From an uncultured Paracoccaceae bacterium (GTDB taxonomy: Bacteria; Pseudomonadota; Alphaproteobacteria; Rhodobacterales; Rhodobacteraceae), in contig CAKZOU010000069.1 in the NCBI GenBank assembly GCA_937138255.1, positions 124,001-188,000 of the forward strand: a stretch of 64,000 nt of DNA. Direction: 5' to 3'. The notes below the pieces were generated by a model. It saw nothing but the letters and a program-made list of their open reading frames with translations. It was not told the DNA's origin and made no database searches. The translations under genes were made by a program, and so were the position numbers. This document shows positions 15,345 through 24,468 of the stretch, one piece after another (position 1 is the stretch's first letter; the number at the start of each line of letters is the position of its first letter).

Positions 15345-16058
15345 TCATTCCGCCGCCCAGTCGGGCGCGGGGGTCACGGGCCGGTCCATGCGGGCCAGCA
15401 GGTCGCGGCTCGCGGGACAGCCCGCATCTGGATCGGGGCCAAACTTGACCTCGCTCTCTTCCCAGATCTGGTCGAGCGCCTCGAGGTCGTTGGGATCGTC
15501 TTCCGGTTGGGCCAGAAGCTCGGCCACGATCTCTCGGTCGGCGGTCGCGCCCGACAGTTGCAGAAGGGCGGCGAATACCGCGCCGTAGGGGCTCTGACGC
15601 TTCGCAAGGCGCGCGGTCAGGGCCTCGAGGATATGCGCGGCATCCGCCAGCACCTCCTGAGCCTCGCCGGGGGAACGCGTGGCGAGGAACTCAAGAAGAA
15701 CCGGAAGGTGATCGGGAAGCTCGCTGGTGGCGGGCTCGAAGCCCGCCTCGCGATAGCTTTCCAGAAGGCTCACCATCGCGCCGCCCCGATCCCGGCTTTC
15801 GCCGTGAACGTGCTCGAAGAGATTGAGCGAAAGGCTGCGCGAGCGATCAAAGAGAACCACATAGGCCTCTTCGAGGTCGTAGATATCACCGACGCCCAGA
15901 ACTTCGACCAAAGGCCGAAGATCGCGGCGGGCGGCTGCGGTGAGGCGGCTTTCGGCGGCGAGAACGCCTCCGATCTCGGGCATGGCCTCCTGAAGCTCCC
16001 GCGTGGGATAGCTCAGGATGAGCGAGAGCGCCTTCATCGTGCGGTCGAAATGGTCCAT
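15345..16058 (-). CDS. narJ: Nitrate reductase molybdenum cofactor assembly chaperone NarJ
   Basis: 237 residues, all-helical TorD/NarJ-type chaperone. Family blocks are LSYPTRELQEAMPE near the N-terminus, YVVLFDRSRSLSLNLFEHVHGESRDRG in the middle and DHLPVLLEFLA. NarJ binds the NarG N-terminus and allows Mo-bisMGD and FS0 insertion before membrane docking; it is not part of the final enzyme. ATG at 16058 shares one base with the narH stop (TGATG) and has GGAGG at suitable spacing; a GTG one codon upstream is less likely. Confidence 0.95.
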   Translation of the reverse strand: MDHFDRTMKALSLILSYPTRELQEAMPEIGGVLAAESRLTAAARRDLRPLVEVLGVGDIYDLEEAYVVLFDRSRSLSLNLFEHVHGESRDRGGAMVSLLESYREAGFEPATSELPDHLPVLLEFLATRSPGEAQEVLADAAHILEALTARLAKRQSPYGAVFAALLQLSGATADREIVAELLAQPEDDPNDLEALDQIWEESEVKFGPDPDAGCPASRDLLARMDRPVTPAPDWAAE

Positions 16059-17581
16059 CACATTACCTCCGTCGGCATCTTCAGCGGGCGTTTCTTGCCG
16101 CCGAAGAGATTGCCCTTGCTGATGCCGGTCGAGCAGCCGTTGCCATCGGTGAAGCCGCAGCCCCCCTTGATGTCATAGGCATCCTCGACCTGTTCACGGT
16201 GCGTGGTGGGGATCACGAAGCGATCCTCGTAATCCGCAAGAGCCATGATCTTGTACATGTCCTCGACCATCGCCGCCGAGAGGCCGACCTTGGTGGCCAG
16301 CGCCTCGTCGATGACGCCGTCCACGGTCTTGGCGCGCATATAGGCCCGCATCGCCAGCATCCGCTCGAGCGCGGTGACGACAGGGGCTTCATCGCCCGCG
16401 GTCAGCATATTGGCGAGGTATTTGACCGGGATGCGCAAGGAGCGCACATCCGGCATATCGCCATCCACGCCGATCTGGCCGGCCGCGGCCGCGTTCTGGA
16501 TCGGCGAAAGCGGCGGGATATACCACACCATCGGCAGCGTCCGGTATTCGGGATGCAGCGGAAAGGCGACCTTCCACTCCATCGCCATCTTCCAGATCGG
16601 GCTTTCCTGCGCCGACTTGATCCAATCCTGCGGGACCCCGTCACGCCGGGCCGCCGCGATCACTTCGGGATCGTTCGGATCGAGGAAGACACCGAGCTGC
16701 GCGTCATAGAGATCAGTGGTCTCCTGCGCCGAAGCCGCCTCGGAGATCTTGTCGGCATCGTAGAGCATCACACCGAGATAGCGGATGCGGCCCACGCAGG
16801 TTTCCGAACAGACGGTCGGGTTGCCGCTCTCGATGCGCGGATAGCACAGGGTGCACTTCTCGGATTTGCCCGAAGACCAGTTGTAATAGACCTTCTTGTA
16901 GGGGCAGCCCGAAACGCACATCCGCCAGCCGCGGCATTTCTCCTGGTCGATGAGGACGATGCCGTCCTCCTCGCGCTTGTAGATCGCGCCCGAGGGGCAC
17001 GACGCGGCGCAAGCGGGGTTGAGGCAGTGTTCGCACAGGCGCGGCAGATACATCATGAAGGTGTTTTCATACTCGCCATAGATGGCTTTCTGGACGCCTT
17101 CAAAGTTGTAGTCCTGGCTGCGCTTGGCGAACTCGCCGCCAAGGATCTCTTCCCAGTTCGGGCCCTTCTCGATCTTCTCGATCCGCTCGCCGGTGATCTT
17201 GGAATAGGGGCGAGCGGTCGGGAAGGCCTTCATCTCGGGCGCCGACTTGAGGTGGTCATGGTCGAAATCGAACGGCTCGTAGTAGTCGTCGATCTCGGGC
17301 AGGTCCGGGTTGGCGAAGATATTCGCCAGGATCCGGAACTTGCCGCCCTGCTTGGGCTGGAGCTTGCCCGAAGCCGTCCGGGTCCAGCCGCCGTTCCAGC
17401 GGTTCTGGTTTTCCCAGTCGGTCGGATAGCCGGTGCCCGGCTTGGTTTCCACGTTGTTGAACCACGCATATTCAACGCCTTCGCGCGTGGTCCAGACGTT
17501 CTTGCAGGTGACGGAACAGGTGTGGCACCCGATACATTTATCGAGGTTCAGCACCATGCCGATTTGTGCACGGACCTTCAT
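16058..17581 (-). CDS. narH: Respiratory nitrate reductase, beta subunit (Fe-S)
   Basis: 507 residues. Cysteine groups for four clusters are present: CIGCHTCSVTC at the N-terminus, CEHCLNPACAASCP, CRGWRMCVSGCP, and CTLCYPRIESGNPTVCSETC. The tryptophan in CRGWRMC replaces a cysteine and marks the 3Fe-4S cluster FS4, as in other NarH proteins. It carries electrons from NarI haem to NarG in the cytosol. The start overlaps the narG stop by 4 nt (ATGA). Nothing atypical was seen. Confidence 0.98.
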   Translation of the reverse strand: MKVRAQIGMVLNLDKCIGCHTCSVTCKNVWTTREGVEYAWFNNVETKPGTGYPTDWENQNRWNGGWTRTASGKLQPKQGGKFRILANIFANPDLPEIDDYYEPFDFDHDHLKSAPEMKAFPTARPYSKITGERIEKIEKGPNWEEILGGEFAKRSQDYNFEGVQKAIYGEYENTFMMYLPRLCEHCLNPACAASCPSGAIYKREEDGIVLIDQEKCRGWRMCVSGCPYKKVYYNWSSGKSEKCTLCYPRIESGNPTVCSETCVGRIRYLGVMLYDADKISEAASAQETTDLYDAQLGVFLDPNDPEVIAAARRDGVPQDWIKSAQESPIWKMAMEWKVAFPLHPEYRTLPMVWYIPPLSPIQNAAAAGQIGVDGDMPDVRSLRIPVKYLANMLTAGDEAPVVTALERMLAMRAYMRAKTVDGVIDEALATKVGLSAAMVEDMYKIMALADYEDRFVIPTTHREQVEDAYDIKGGCGFTDGNGCSTGISKGNLFGGKKRPLKMPTEVM

Positions 17582-20500
17582 TCCGCAGCCTCCTTCTTGG
17601 CTGGTTCGTCGAGCCAGTCGACCTTTTGCATTTTGCGGACAACGACGAACTCATCGCGGTTGGAGCCCACGGTTCCGTAGTAGTTGAAGCCGTAGGATTG
17701 CTGCGCGTAGCCGCCGATCATATGCGTGGGCTTGAGCGTGGCCCGCGTGACGGAGTTGTGGATGCCGCCGCGAAGGCCGGTCTTTTCGCTGCCCGGCGTG
17801 TTCACGATCTTTTCCTGCGCGTGATACATGTAGACGGTGCCGTCTTTCATGCGCTGGGAAACGACCGCCCGGGCGGTCAGCGCGCCGTTGACGTTGTAGG
17901 CTTCGACCCAGTCATTATCCTGAATACCGGCCTTCTTGGCGTCGTTCTCGCTGATCCAGACCACCGGACCACCCCTGTTGAGCGTGAGCATCAGGAGGTT
18001 GTCGGAATAGGTCGAGTGGATGCCCCATTTCTGGTGGGGCGTGATGAAGTTGAGAACGAGGCTGTCGCCCTTGTCGCGCACCTTGGCGGTGATGGTCTTG
18101 AGGTCTACCGGCGGACGGTAGGACATGAAGCCCTCACCAAAGGCGCGCATCCATAGGTGATCCTGATAGAGCTGCTGACGGCCTGTCAGCGTGCGCCACG
18201 GGATCAGCTCGTGCACGTTGGTATAGCCCGCGTTGTAGCAGACCTTCTCGCTCTCGATGCCCGACCATGTGGGCGAAGAGATGATCTTGCGCGGCTGGGC
18301 GGCGATATCGCGGAAGCGGATCTTTTCATCTTCCTTCGGCAGGGCGAGGTGCGCGTGTTCGCGCCCCGTGGCTTTGCTCAGCGCCTCCCAGGCCTTGACC
18401 GCAACCTCACCGTTGGTTTCCGGCGCCAGCATGAGGATGACCTCGGAGGCGTCGATATCGGTGACGATCTTGGCACAGCCTTTGGCGGGGCCTTCCTGCC
18501 ATTCGCCGTTCAGGTCGCGCAGGTGCTGGACCTCGTGCTTGGTATCCCAGGCGATGCCCTTGCCGCCGTTGCCGACCTTGTCCATCAGCGGCCCGAGGGC
18601 CACAAAGCGGTCGTAGATCGCGCCATAGTCGCGCTCGACCGGCACAAAGGCAGGCGCCGTCTTGCCCGGAATGAGATCGCATTCGCCCTTCTTCCAGTCC
18701 TTCACGTCCGGTTGGGCAATCTCGCCCGCCGTGTCGTGCAGGATTGGAAGCGCGACGATGTCGGTCTCCTTGCCGAGGATCTCGGGCGCGACCTCCTGGA
18801 ATTTCTTCGCGATGGATTTGAAGATTTCCCAGTCGGATTTGCTCTCATACGCCGGATCGACCGCCGCCTGCAGCGGGTGGATGAACGGGTGCATGTCCGA
18901 AGTGTTGAGGTCGTTCTTCTCATACCACGAGGCGGTGGGCAGCACGATGTCGGAATAGACCGCCGTGGTCGACATCCGGAAATCGATGCAGACCAGAAGG
19001 TCAAGTTTGCCCTCCGGCGCCTCGTCGTGCCACTTGGCTTCTTTCGGAAGCGCCCTGCCCTCGTCAGCCAGATCGCCGCTCATCACGCCGTTGTCGGTGC
19101 CCAAGAGGTGCTTGAGGAAATACTCATGCCCCTTGCCCGAGGAACCCAGAAGGTTCGAGCGCCAGACGAAGAGATTGCGCGGCCAGTTTTCCGGCGCATC
19201 GGGATCCTCGCAGGACATCTCGAGCGCGCCTGATTTCAGCTGCTCTGCCACATAGGCCGGGATCTCTTTGCCGGCGGCCTTGGCGGCCTTGGCAACCTCG
19301 AGCGGGTTGGTCTTGAACTGGGGTGCCGAGGGCAGCCAGCCCATCCGCTCGGCGCGGATGTTGTAGTCGATCAGGTTGATATCCCAATCGCCTTCCGGCG
19401 CGATGGGGCTGATGATCTCGCCCGAGGTGAGCGTCTCGTAGCGCCACTGGTCGGTGTGGGCATACCAGGCGCTGGTCGAGTTCATGTGGCGGGGCGGACG
19501 GCCCCAATCAAGCGCAAAGGCCAAGGGGGCCCAGCCGGTCTGCGGGCGGAGTTTCTCTTGGCCCACATAGTGCGACCAGCCGCCACCCGACTGACCGATA
19601 CAGCCGCACATCACCAGCATATTGATGACGCCACGGTAGTTCATGTCCATGTGGTACCAGTGGTTCATCGCCGCGCCGATGATGATCATCGACTTGCCGT
19701 TCGTCTTCTCGGCATTGCGGGCAAACTCGCGGCCCACGGTCGCGATCTTGTCGCGGCTGACGCCGGTGATCTTCTCGGCCCAGGCGGGCGTGCCCGGAAC
19801 ATCGTCGTCATAGGTCTTGGCGACCCAATCACCGCCGAGGCCGCGATCAAGGCCGTAGTTGGCGCAGAAGAGGTCGAACACGGTGGCGACCTTGATGGTC
19901 TTGCGGCCCACCTTGATCTTCTTGACCGGGATGTTGCGGGTCAGAACCTCGGGGTGGTTGTCGGCGGCGAACTCGGGCGTGGCATGGCCGCCGAAATAGG
20001 GGAAATCGACCCCCTCGATGGCGTCGTGATCCTCGTCGAGAACAAGCGACATCTTCAGGCGCGTCTCTGCCTCGCCCTTGCGCTCTTCGAGGTTCCAATG
20101 GCCCTGCTGGCCCCAGCGGTAGCCGATCGAACCATTCGGCGCGATCATCTCGCCGGTTTTCTCATCGATGCCGACGGTCTTCCAGTCGGGGTTGTTCTCT
20201 TCCCCCAGTTTGTTGGTGAAATCCGCCGCGCGCAGGAAGGCGCCGGGAACGAGGCTTCCGTCCTTCTCTTCGAGTTTCACCAGCATCGGCATATCCGTGT
20301 ACTGGCGGCAGTAGTTCTCGAAATATTCGGCCTGACGGTCGAGGTGGAACTCGCGCAGGATGACGTGGCCCATCGCCATGGCGAGGGCGGCATCGGTGCC
20401 CTGCTTGGGGTTGAGCCAGATGTCGCCGAACTTGGCGGCTTCGGAATAGTCGGGCGAAATGACCGCCGACTTGGTGCCGCGATAGCGGGCCTCGGTATAG

Positions 20501-21300
20501 AAGTGGGCGTCGGGCGTGCGCGTCTGGGGAACGTTGGAACCCCAAATAAGGAGGAAGCCCGCGTTATACCAGTCGGCCGATTCCGGCACGTCGGTCTGTT
20601 CGCCCCAAGTCATCGGCGAGGCGGGCGGGAGGTCACAGTACCAGTCATAGAACGACATGCAGACGCCGCCCATCAACGACAGATAGCGCGAACCGGCCGC
20701 ATAGCTGACCATCGACATCGCAGGGATCGGCGAGAAGCCGAACACGCGGTCGGGTCCGTATTTCTTGGCGGTATAGGCGTTGGCGGTCGCGGTGATCTCG
20801 GTCGCCTCGTCCCACGAGGCCCGGACGAAACCGCCCTTGCCGCGCATCTTGGTATAGGAGGCGCGCAGGATCGGATCCTCTTGAAGGGCCGTCCAGGCCT
20901 CGACAGGGCTCATCGTCTCGCGCATCCGGCGCCAGGCCTTGAGAAGGCGGCCGCGCACGAGGGGCGTCTTCACGCGGTTGGCGGAATAGAGATACCAGCT
21001 ATAGCTGGCCCCGCGGGCACAGCCGCGCGGTTCGTGGTTGGGAAGATCGGGGCGGGTCCGCGGATAATCGGTCTGCTGGGTTTCCCAGGTCACGATCCCC
21101 GACTTCACATAGATTTTCCAGCTGCACGACCCGGTGCAGTTCACGCCATGGGTCGAGCGGACGACTTTGTCGTGCCGCCAGCGGTTGCGGTAGGTGTCTT
21201 CCCAGGCGCGGTCTTCGCGGGTGACCTGACCGTGACCGTTGGAGAACCGCTCCAGTTCCTTGGACTGGAAGAAGTTCAGTCTGTCGAGCAGGTGGCTCAT
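17578..21300 (-). CDS. narG: Respiratory nitrate reductase, alpha subunit (Mo-bisMGD)
   Basis: 1240 residues, normal for NarG. The N-terminal FS0 ligands are a His and three Cys in HGVNCTGSCSW and RGCARGAS; His instead of the first Cys is typical of NarG. The Mo-coordinating Asp is in SFYDWYCDLP (about residue 225). It reduces nitrate to nitrite on the cytosolic side, coupled to quinol oxidation. The start has AAAGGAG 7 nt upstream, next to a hairpin in the narK2-narG gap. No Tat signal beyond the vestigial N-terminus, as expected for a cytosolic-facing subunit. Confidence 0.98.
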   Translation of the reverse strand: MSHLLDRLNFFQSKELERFSNGHGQVTREDRAWEDTYRNRWRHDKVVRSTHGVNCTGSCSWKIYVKSGIVTWETQQTDYPRTRPDLPNHEPRGCARGASYSWYLYSANRVKTPLVRGRLLKAWRRMRETMSPVEAWTALQEDPILRASYTKMRGKGGFVRASWDEATEITATANAYTAKKYGPDRVFGFSPIPAMSMVSYAAGSRYLSLMGGVCMSFYDWYCDLPPASPMTWGEQTDVPESADWYNAGFLLIWGSNVPQTRTPDAHFYTEARYRGTKSAVISPDYSEAAKFGDIWLNPKQGTDAALAMAMGHVILREFHLDRQAEYFENYCRQYTDMPMLVKLEEKDGSLVPGAFLRAADFTNKLGEENNPDWKTVGIDEKTGEMIAPNGSIGYRWGQQGHWNLEERKGEAETRLKMSLVLDEDHDAIEGVDFPYFGGHATPEFAADNHPEVLTRNIPVKKIKVGRKTIKVATVFDLFCANYGLDRGLGGDWVAKTYDDDVPGTPAWAEKITGVSRDKIATVGREFARNAEKTNGKSMIIIGAAMNHWYHMDMNYRGVINMLVMCGCIGQSGGGWSHYVGQEKLRPQTGWAPLAFALDWGRPPRHMNSTSAWYAHTDQWRYETLTSGEIISPIAPEGDWDINLIDYNIRAERMGWLPSAPQFKTNPLEVAKAAKAAGKEIPAYVAEQLKSGALEMSCEDPDAPENWPRNLFVWRSNLLGSSGKGHEYFLKHLLGTDNGVMSGDLADEGRALPKEAKWHDEAPEGKLDLLVCIDFRMSTTAVYSDIVLPTASWYEKNDLNTSDMHPFIHPLQAAVDPAYESKSDWEIFKSIAKKFQEVAPEILGKETDIVALPILHDTAGEIAQPDVKDWKKGECDLIPGKTAPAFVPVERDYGAIYDRFVALGPLMDKVGNGGKGIAWDTKHEVQHLRDLNGEWQEGPAKGCAKIVTDIDASEVILMLAPETNGEVAVKAWEALSKATGREHAHLALPKEDEKIRFRDIAAQPRKIISSPTWSGIESEKVCYNAGYTNVHELIPWRTLTGRQQLYQDHLWMRAFGEGFMSYRPPVDLKTITAKVRDKGDSLVLNFITPHQKWGIHSTYSDNLLMLTLNRGGPVVWISENDAKKAGIQDNDWVEAYNVNGALTARAVVSQRMKDGTVYMYHAQEKIVNTPGSEKTGLRGGIHNSVTRATLKPTHMIGGYAQQSYGFNYYGTVGSNRDEFVVVRKMQKVDWLDEPAKKEAAE

Positions 21301-21323
21301 ATCAATCTCCTTTGGGGATGATC

Positions 21324-21349
21324 CCGTGCGCCGATCTTGCGGCGCACGG
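21324..21349 (-). terminator. Intercistronic hairpin between narK2 and narG
   Basis: CCGTGCGCCG and CGGCGCACGG form a perfect 10-bp stem with a 6-nt loop. It has no T-run and is followed directly by the narG ribosome binding site, so it is more likely an mRNA processing or stability element than a full terminator. Confidence 0.55.
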
Positions 21350-21363
21350 AGAAGGTCAGGGTG

Positions 21364-22758
21364 TCAGCAAGACACCGGAGCGTTCTTGCGGCTGTAGAAG
21401 ATCCAGGTGATCACCACGCAGACGACGTAGAACCACAGAAAGCCCCACAGCGCCGCGTTCGGAGCGCCCGTCATGCTGATCGAGGTGCCGTAGAACTTGG
21501 GGATGAAGAAGGCGCCGTAGGCGGCAATGGCCGAGGTGAAGGCGATGATCGCAGCGCTTTCGCGCTCAATCGCTTTCTGGATCGAGGCGGCATCGGCCCC
21601 TTTCAACAGGCGCGGCAATTCCTTCTTCATGATCGAGGGGATCATCTGGAAGGTGGAGGCGTTGCCCACACCCGTGAGGAAGAAGAGCGCCATGAAACAG
21701 GCGAAGAAGCCCCAGAAGTTGCCATCGGCATCCGCCGCAGAGGGCAGGAACTGAAGCACGCCCCAGACCGAGATGATCATGCCGATGAAGACATAGAACG
21801 TCACGCGGCCACCACCGAACTTGTCGGAGACCCAACCCGTCGCAGCGCGGCTCAGAGCGCCAACCAGCGGCCCGAGGAAGGCATAGGACAGCACGTTCAC
21901 ATCAGGAAACTGGGTCTTCATCAGGAGGGGGAAGCCTGCCGAATAGCCGATGAAGCTGCCGAAGGTTCCGGTATAGAGGACGCACATGACCCAGTTGTGG
22001 AACCGCTTGAGGATCGACAGCTGATCGCCGAGCGAAGCCTTGGCATCGGCGATGTCATTCATGCCGAACCATGCCGCAATCGCGCTGATCACGATAAACG
22101 GAACCCAGATGAAACCGGCGTTCTGAATCCAGAGCTGGCTACCGTCCTGGAGCGTGACCGGCTCACCGCCAAGGGCGCCGAAGACGCCAGCGGTGATGAC
22201 CATCGGCACGACAAACTGCATGACCGAAACGCCAAGGTTGCCAAGGCCTGCATTCATCGCAAGCGCCTGTCCTTTGGTCGCCTTCGGATAGAAGTAGGCG
22301 ATGTTGGCCATCGACGAGGCGAAGTTGCCGCCGCCGAAGCCGCACATGAGGGCGAGGATCAGGAACAACGAATAGGGCGTTTCAGGGTTCTGCACCGCAA
22401 AACCGATGCCCAGTGCCGGAAGAAGGAGCGAGGCCGAGGAAATCGCGGTCCATTTACGGCCGCCGAAGATCGGGATCATAAAGCTGTAGAAGATCCGCAG
22501 CGTCGCGCCCGAAAGACCGGGCAAAGACGCGAGCCAGAAGAGCTGGCCGGTCGAGTATTCAAAGCCAATCGCCGGAAGCTTGGCCACAACGACCGACCAG
22601 ACCATCCAGACCGAGAAGGCAAGAAGCAGGTTGGGAATTGAAATCCAGAGGTTGCGGCTCGCGACAGCCTTGCCGCGCTTTTCCCAGAAGTCTTTGTCTT
22701 CCGGGCGCCAGTCGATCAGGGTGTGCCCCTGCTGGCCGTTAGTTGCTGAAGTCGCCAT
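21364..22758 (-). CDS. narK2: Nitrate/nitrite MFS transporter, NarK2-type
   Basis: 464 residues, about 12 transmembrane helices. Nitrate-signature glycine-rich motifs are GFGGGNFASSMANI (TM5 region) and GLGNLGVSVMQF; it has the extended loop and long helices of NarK-type antiporters. Likely exchanges external nitrate for internal nitrite, which is needed because NarG faces the cytosol and nitrite is toxic. It lies between a NarK1-type gene and narG, separated from each by a 60-nt hairpin-containing gap. In Paracoccus the two halves are fused into one NarK protein; here they are separate genes. Direction of transport is inferred from the family. Confidence 0.9.
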   Translation of the reverse strand: MATSATNGQQGHTLIDWRPEDKDFWEKRGKAVASRNLWISIPNLLLAFSVWMVWSVVVAKLPAIGFEYSTGQLFWLASLPGLSGATLRIFYSFMIPIFGGRKWTAISSASLLLPALGIGFAVQNPETPYSLFLILALMCGFGGGNFASSMANIAYFYPKATKGQALAMNAGLGNLGVSVMQFVVPMVITAGVFGALGGEPVTLQDGSQLWIQNAGFIWVPFIVISAIAAWFGMNDIADAKASLGDQLSILKRFHNWVMCVLYTGTFGSFIGYSAGFPLLMKTQFPDVNVLSYAFLGPLVGALSRAATGWVSDKFGGGRVTFYVFIGMIISVWGVLQFLPSAADADGNFWGFFACFMALFFLTGVGNASTFQMIPSIMKKELPRLLKGADAASIQKAIERESAAIIAFTSAIAAYGAFFIPKFYGTSISMTGAPNAALWGFLWFYVVCVVITWIFYSRKNAPVSC

Positions 22759-22786
22759 GGGTGATCCCCTTTGTAGCGGTTGAGAA

Positions 22787-22811
22787 GCCGGGCCACATTT
22801 TGCAGCCCGGC
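22787..22811 (-). terminator. Intercistronic hairpin between narK1 and narK2
   Basis: GCCGGGC and GCCCGGC form a 7-bp stem with an 11-nt loop, without a T-run. It resembles the hairpin before narG and may tune expression of the two transporters relative to the reductase. Confidence 0.45.
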
Positions 22812-22820
22812 GGGATTGCT

Positions 22821-24227
22821 CTACTGAGCCGGGCGGGCGTTTTGCGCTTCAAGCGCTTCGATGCCGGCCTGAAGCTCGGAGTTGGCGCGCTCGGCGCGGC
22901 GACGGAGCGTCTCGATATTGGCCGCGTTGAATGCGGCCCGTTCTTCATCCTCCTGCTTCGTCGAGAAGCGGACGAAGAAGGCGAGAACCGAGGCGCAGCT
23001 CACCACAATGCCGAGGATGTAGAAGGCCTCGTGCCAATCCAGCGCACCTTTGAAGAGGAAGCCCGCGAGGACCGCACCGGCGTTGCCGCCTGCGCCAACC
23101 ACACCAGCCACCGCGCCAAGCGCTTTCTTGTTGATGAAAGGAACCACCGAGTAGGTCGCGCCTTCCGCCATCTGAGTGAAGAGCGAGAAGACGATCAGCG
23201 CGGGCAGTGCAAGGAATAGCACCGACATCTGGCTGAAGATCATCAGGGCGATGCCTTCGAAGAGGATGCAGACGAAGAGCCAGAACGCACGGCCCTTCAA
23301 ACCCCAGAGCGAACCGAAGTTGTCGCCGAAGAGGCCGCCCAGCGTGCGGGCGAAGATGTTCATCAGGCCAAACGAGGCCGCGACGAGACCGGCTGTTACC
23401 AGCGTGAGGTCGAAATAGTCGATGAAATAGAGAGCCGCGACGTTGTTGACCGTGAGCTCGATGCCGAAGCAGGCGCCATAGATCACGAAGAGAACCCAGA
23501 CGCGCGGATCCTTGAGCGCGTGCATATAGGCGCCGGTCACTTTCTTCTTCTCGGGCATCATGCCCTTGGCGCGAAGATCGTCGAAATTGCCGTCGGGCGC
23601 GTCCTGAGTGAGGAAATAGTAGGCGATACCGGTCAGGAAGATGATTGCGCCGACCACAACCATCGAAAGCCGCCAGCCAAGCGCTTCGGAGAAGCCAAAG
23701 CCGACAACGAAAACCGAGAACAGAAGCGGCATGACAAACTGTGTGACGCCACCGCCGAGGTTGCCCCAGCCGGCGCTTGTCGCGTTGGCCTGACCCACCA
23801 CGTTGGGGGCGAACATCACGCTCGTATGATACTGCGTAATGACGAAAGAGGCGCCGATGCCGCCGATCAACACCCGGAAAAGCAGGAATGTCTGGAAATC
23901 ATGCGCGAAGCCGATGCCCATGACGGGCAGCGCGCCCAGCATGAGAAGCCAGGTATAGGATTTCCGCGGACCGATCCGATCAACAAGCCAGCCCACAAAG
24001 AGGCGGGCAAAGATCGTGACCGAGACCGAGCCGATAATGGCCCAACCGACCTGATCTTTCGTTAGCTGCAATTCGTCCCGCACCACTGACATGAGCGGCG
24101 CGATGCCGAACCATGCAAAAAAGCAGGAGAAAAAGGCGAACCACGTCATGTGGAAGGTCCGGATCTGGACCATTCTCACATCGAAGAAGTTGCGCCACAG
24201 GCTTGTTGCCTTGTTCTGTAACTCCAT
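22821..24227 (-). CDS. narK1: Nitrate/proton MFS transporter, NarK1-type
   Basis: 468 residues, 12 predicted helices and a charged C-terminal coil (about 430-465). NarK1-branch motifs are NATSAGWGNLGGGVTQF and GVVGAGGNAGAVLAGF. NarK1 proteins are thought to be nitrate/proton symporters used to start nitrate import before nitrite accumulates. ATG at 24227 is preceded by GGAGGGACAA; upstream in-frame codons read through promoter DNA. First gene of the nar operon, with an Fnr/NarR-type box centred about 87 nt upstream of the ATG. Confidence 0.9.
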   Translation of the reverse strand: MELQNKATSLWRNFFDVRMVQIRTFHMTWFAFFSCFFAWFGIAPLMSVVRDELQLTKDQVGWAIIGSVSVTIFARLFVGWLVDRIGPRKSYTWLLMLGALPVMGIGFAHDFQTFLLFRVLIGGIGASFVITQYHTSVMFAPNVVGQANATSAGWGNLGGGVTQFVMPLLFSVFVVGFGFSEALGWRLSMVVVGAIIFLTGIAYYFLTQDAPDGNFDDLRAKGMMPEKKKVTGAYMHALKDPRVWVLFVIYGACFGIELTVNNVAALYFIDYFDLTLVTAGLVAASFGLMNIFARTLGGLFGDNFGSLWGLKGRAFWLFVCILFEGIALMIFSQMSVLFLALPALIVFSLFTQMAEGATYSVVPFINKKALGAVAGVVGAGGNAGAVLAGFLFKGALDWHEAFYILGIVVSCASVLAFFVRFSTKQEDEERAAFNAANIETLRRRAERANSELQAGIEALEAQNARPAQ

Positions 24228-24307
24228 TTGTCCCTCCATTCCCGGACGGCAAGGGCCGCCCAACTTGGGTTGTGAGACGCATGTGCCATCCGGCCCGGCC
24301 GGAAGAC

Positions 24308-24321
24308 TTGATCCATGTCAA
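24308..24321. promoter_or_regulatory. Fnr/NarR-type box upstream of narK1
   Basis: TTGATCCATGTCAA matches TTGATNNNNATCAA at 9 of 10 defined positions. It lies in the narK1-narR divergent region, placed to activate narK1-narGHJI transcription. AT-rich DNA (24321-24375) next to it contains a TATAAT at 24351-24356 facing narR. Confidence 0.7.
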
Positions 24322-24443
24322 TTTATGAAATTAACCGATTGAAATAATTATATAATACAAATTTGTCAATTTGCCAAAACGCTTCCAACAATTCGGTGAG
24401 ACAAAGATGTTTGGTGACATCCGAAGGGATATCAATTAGAGTC

Positions 24444-24457
24444 TTGATAAAGATCAA
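24444..24457. promoter_or_regulatory. Perfect Fnr/NarR-type box overlapping the narR leader
   Basis: TTGATAAAGATCAA is an exact TTGATNNNNATCAA palindrome. It ends 11 nt before the narR ATG, adjacent to the AGGAAA ribosome binding site, a position more consistent with repression (autoregulation or Fnr repression) than activation. Confidence 0.7.
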
Positions 24458-24468
24458 GCGAGGAAACG

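Noticed and set aside
19456-21321. A 621-codon open frame on the plus strand opposite narG
   Set aside because: It is the mirror of the GC-rich coding strand of a clear narG gene; composition of the product is that of an antisense frame and it has no family resemblance.
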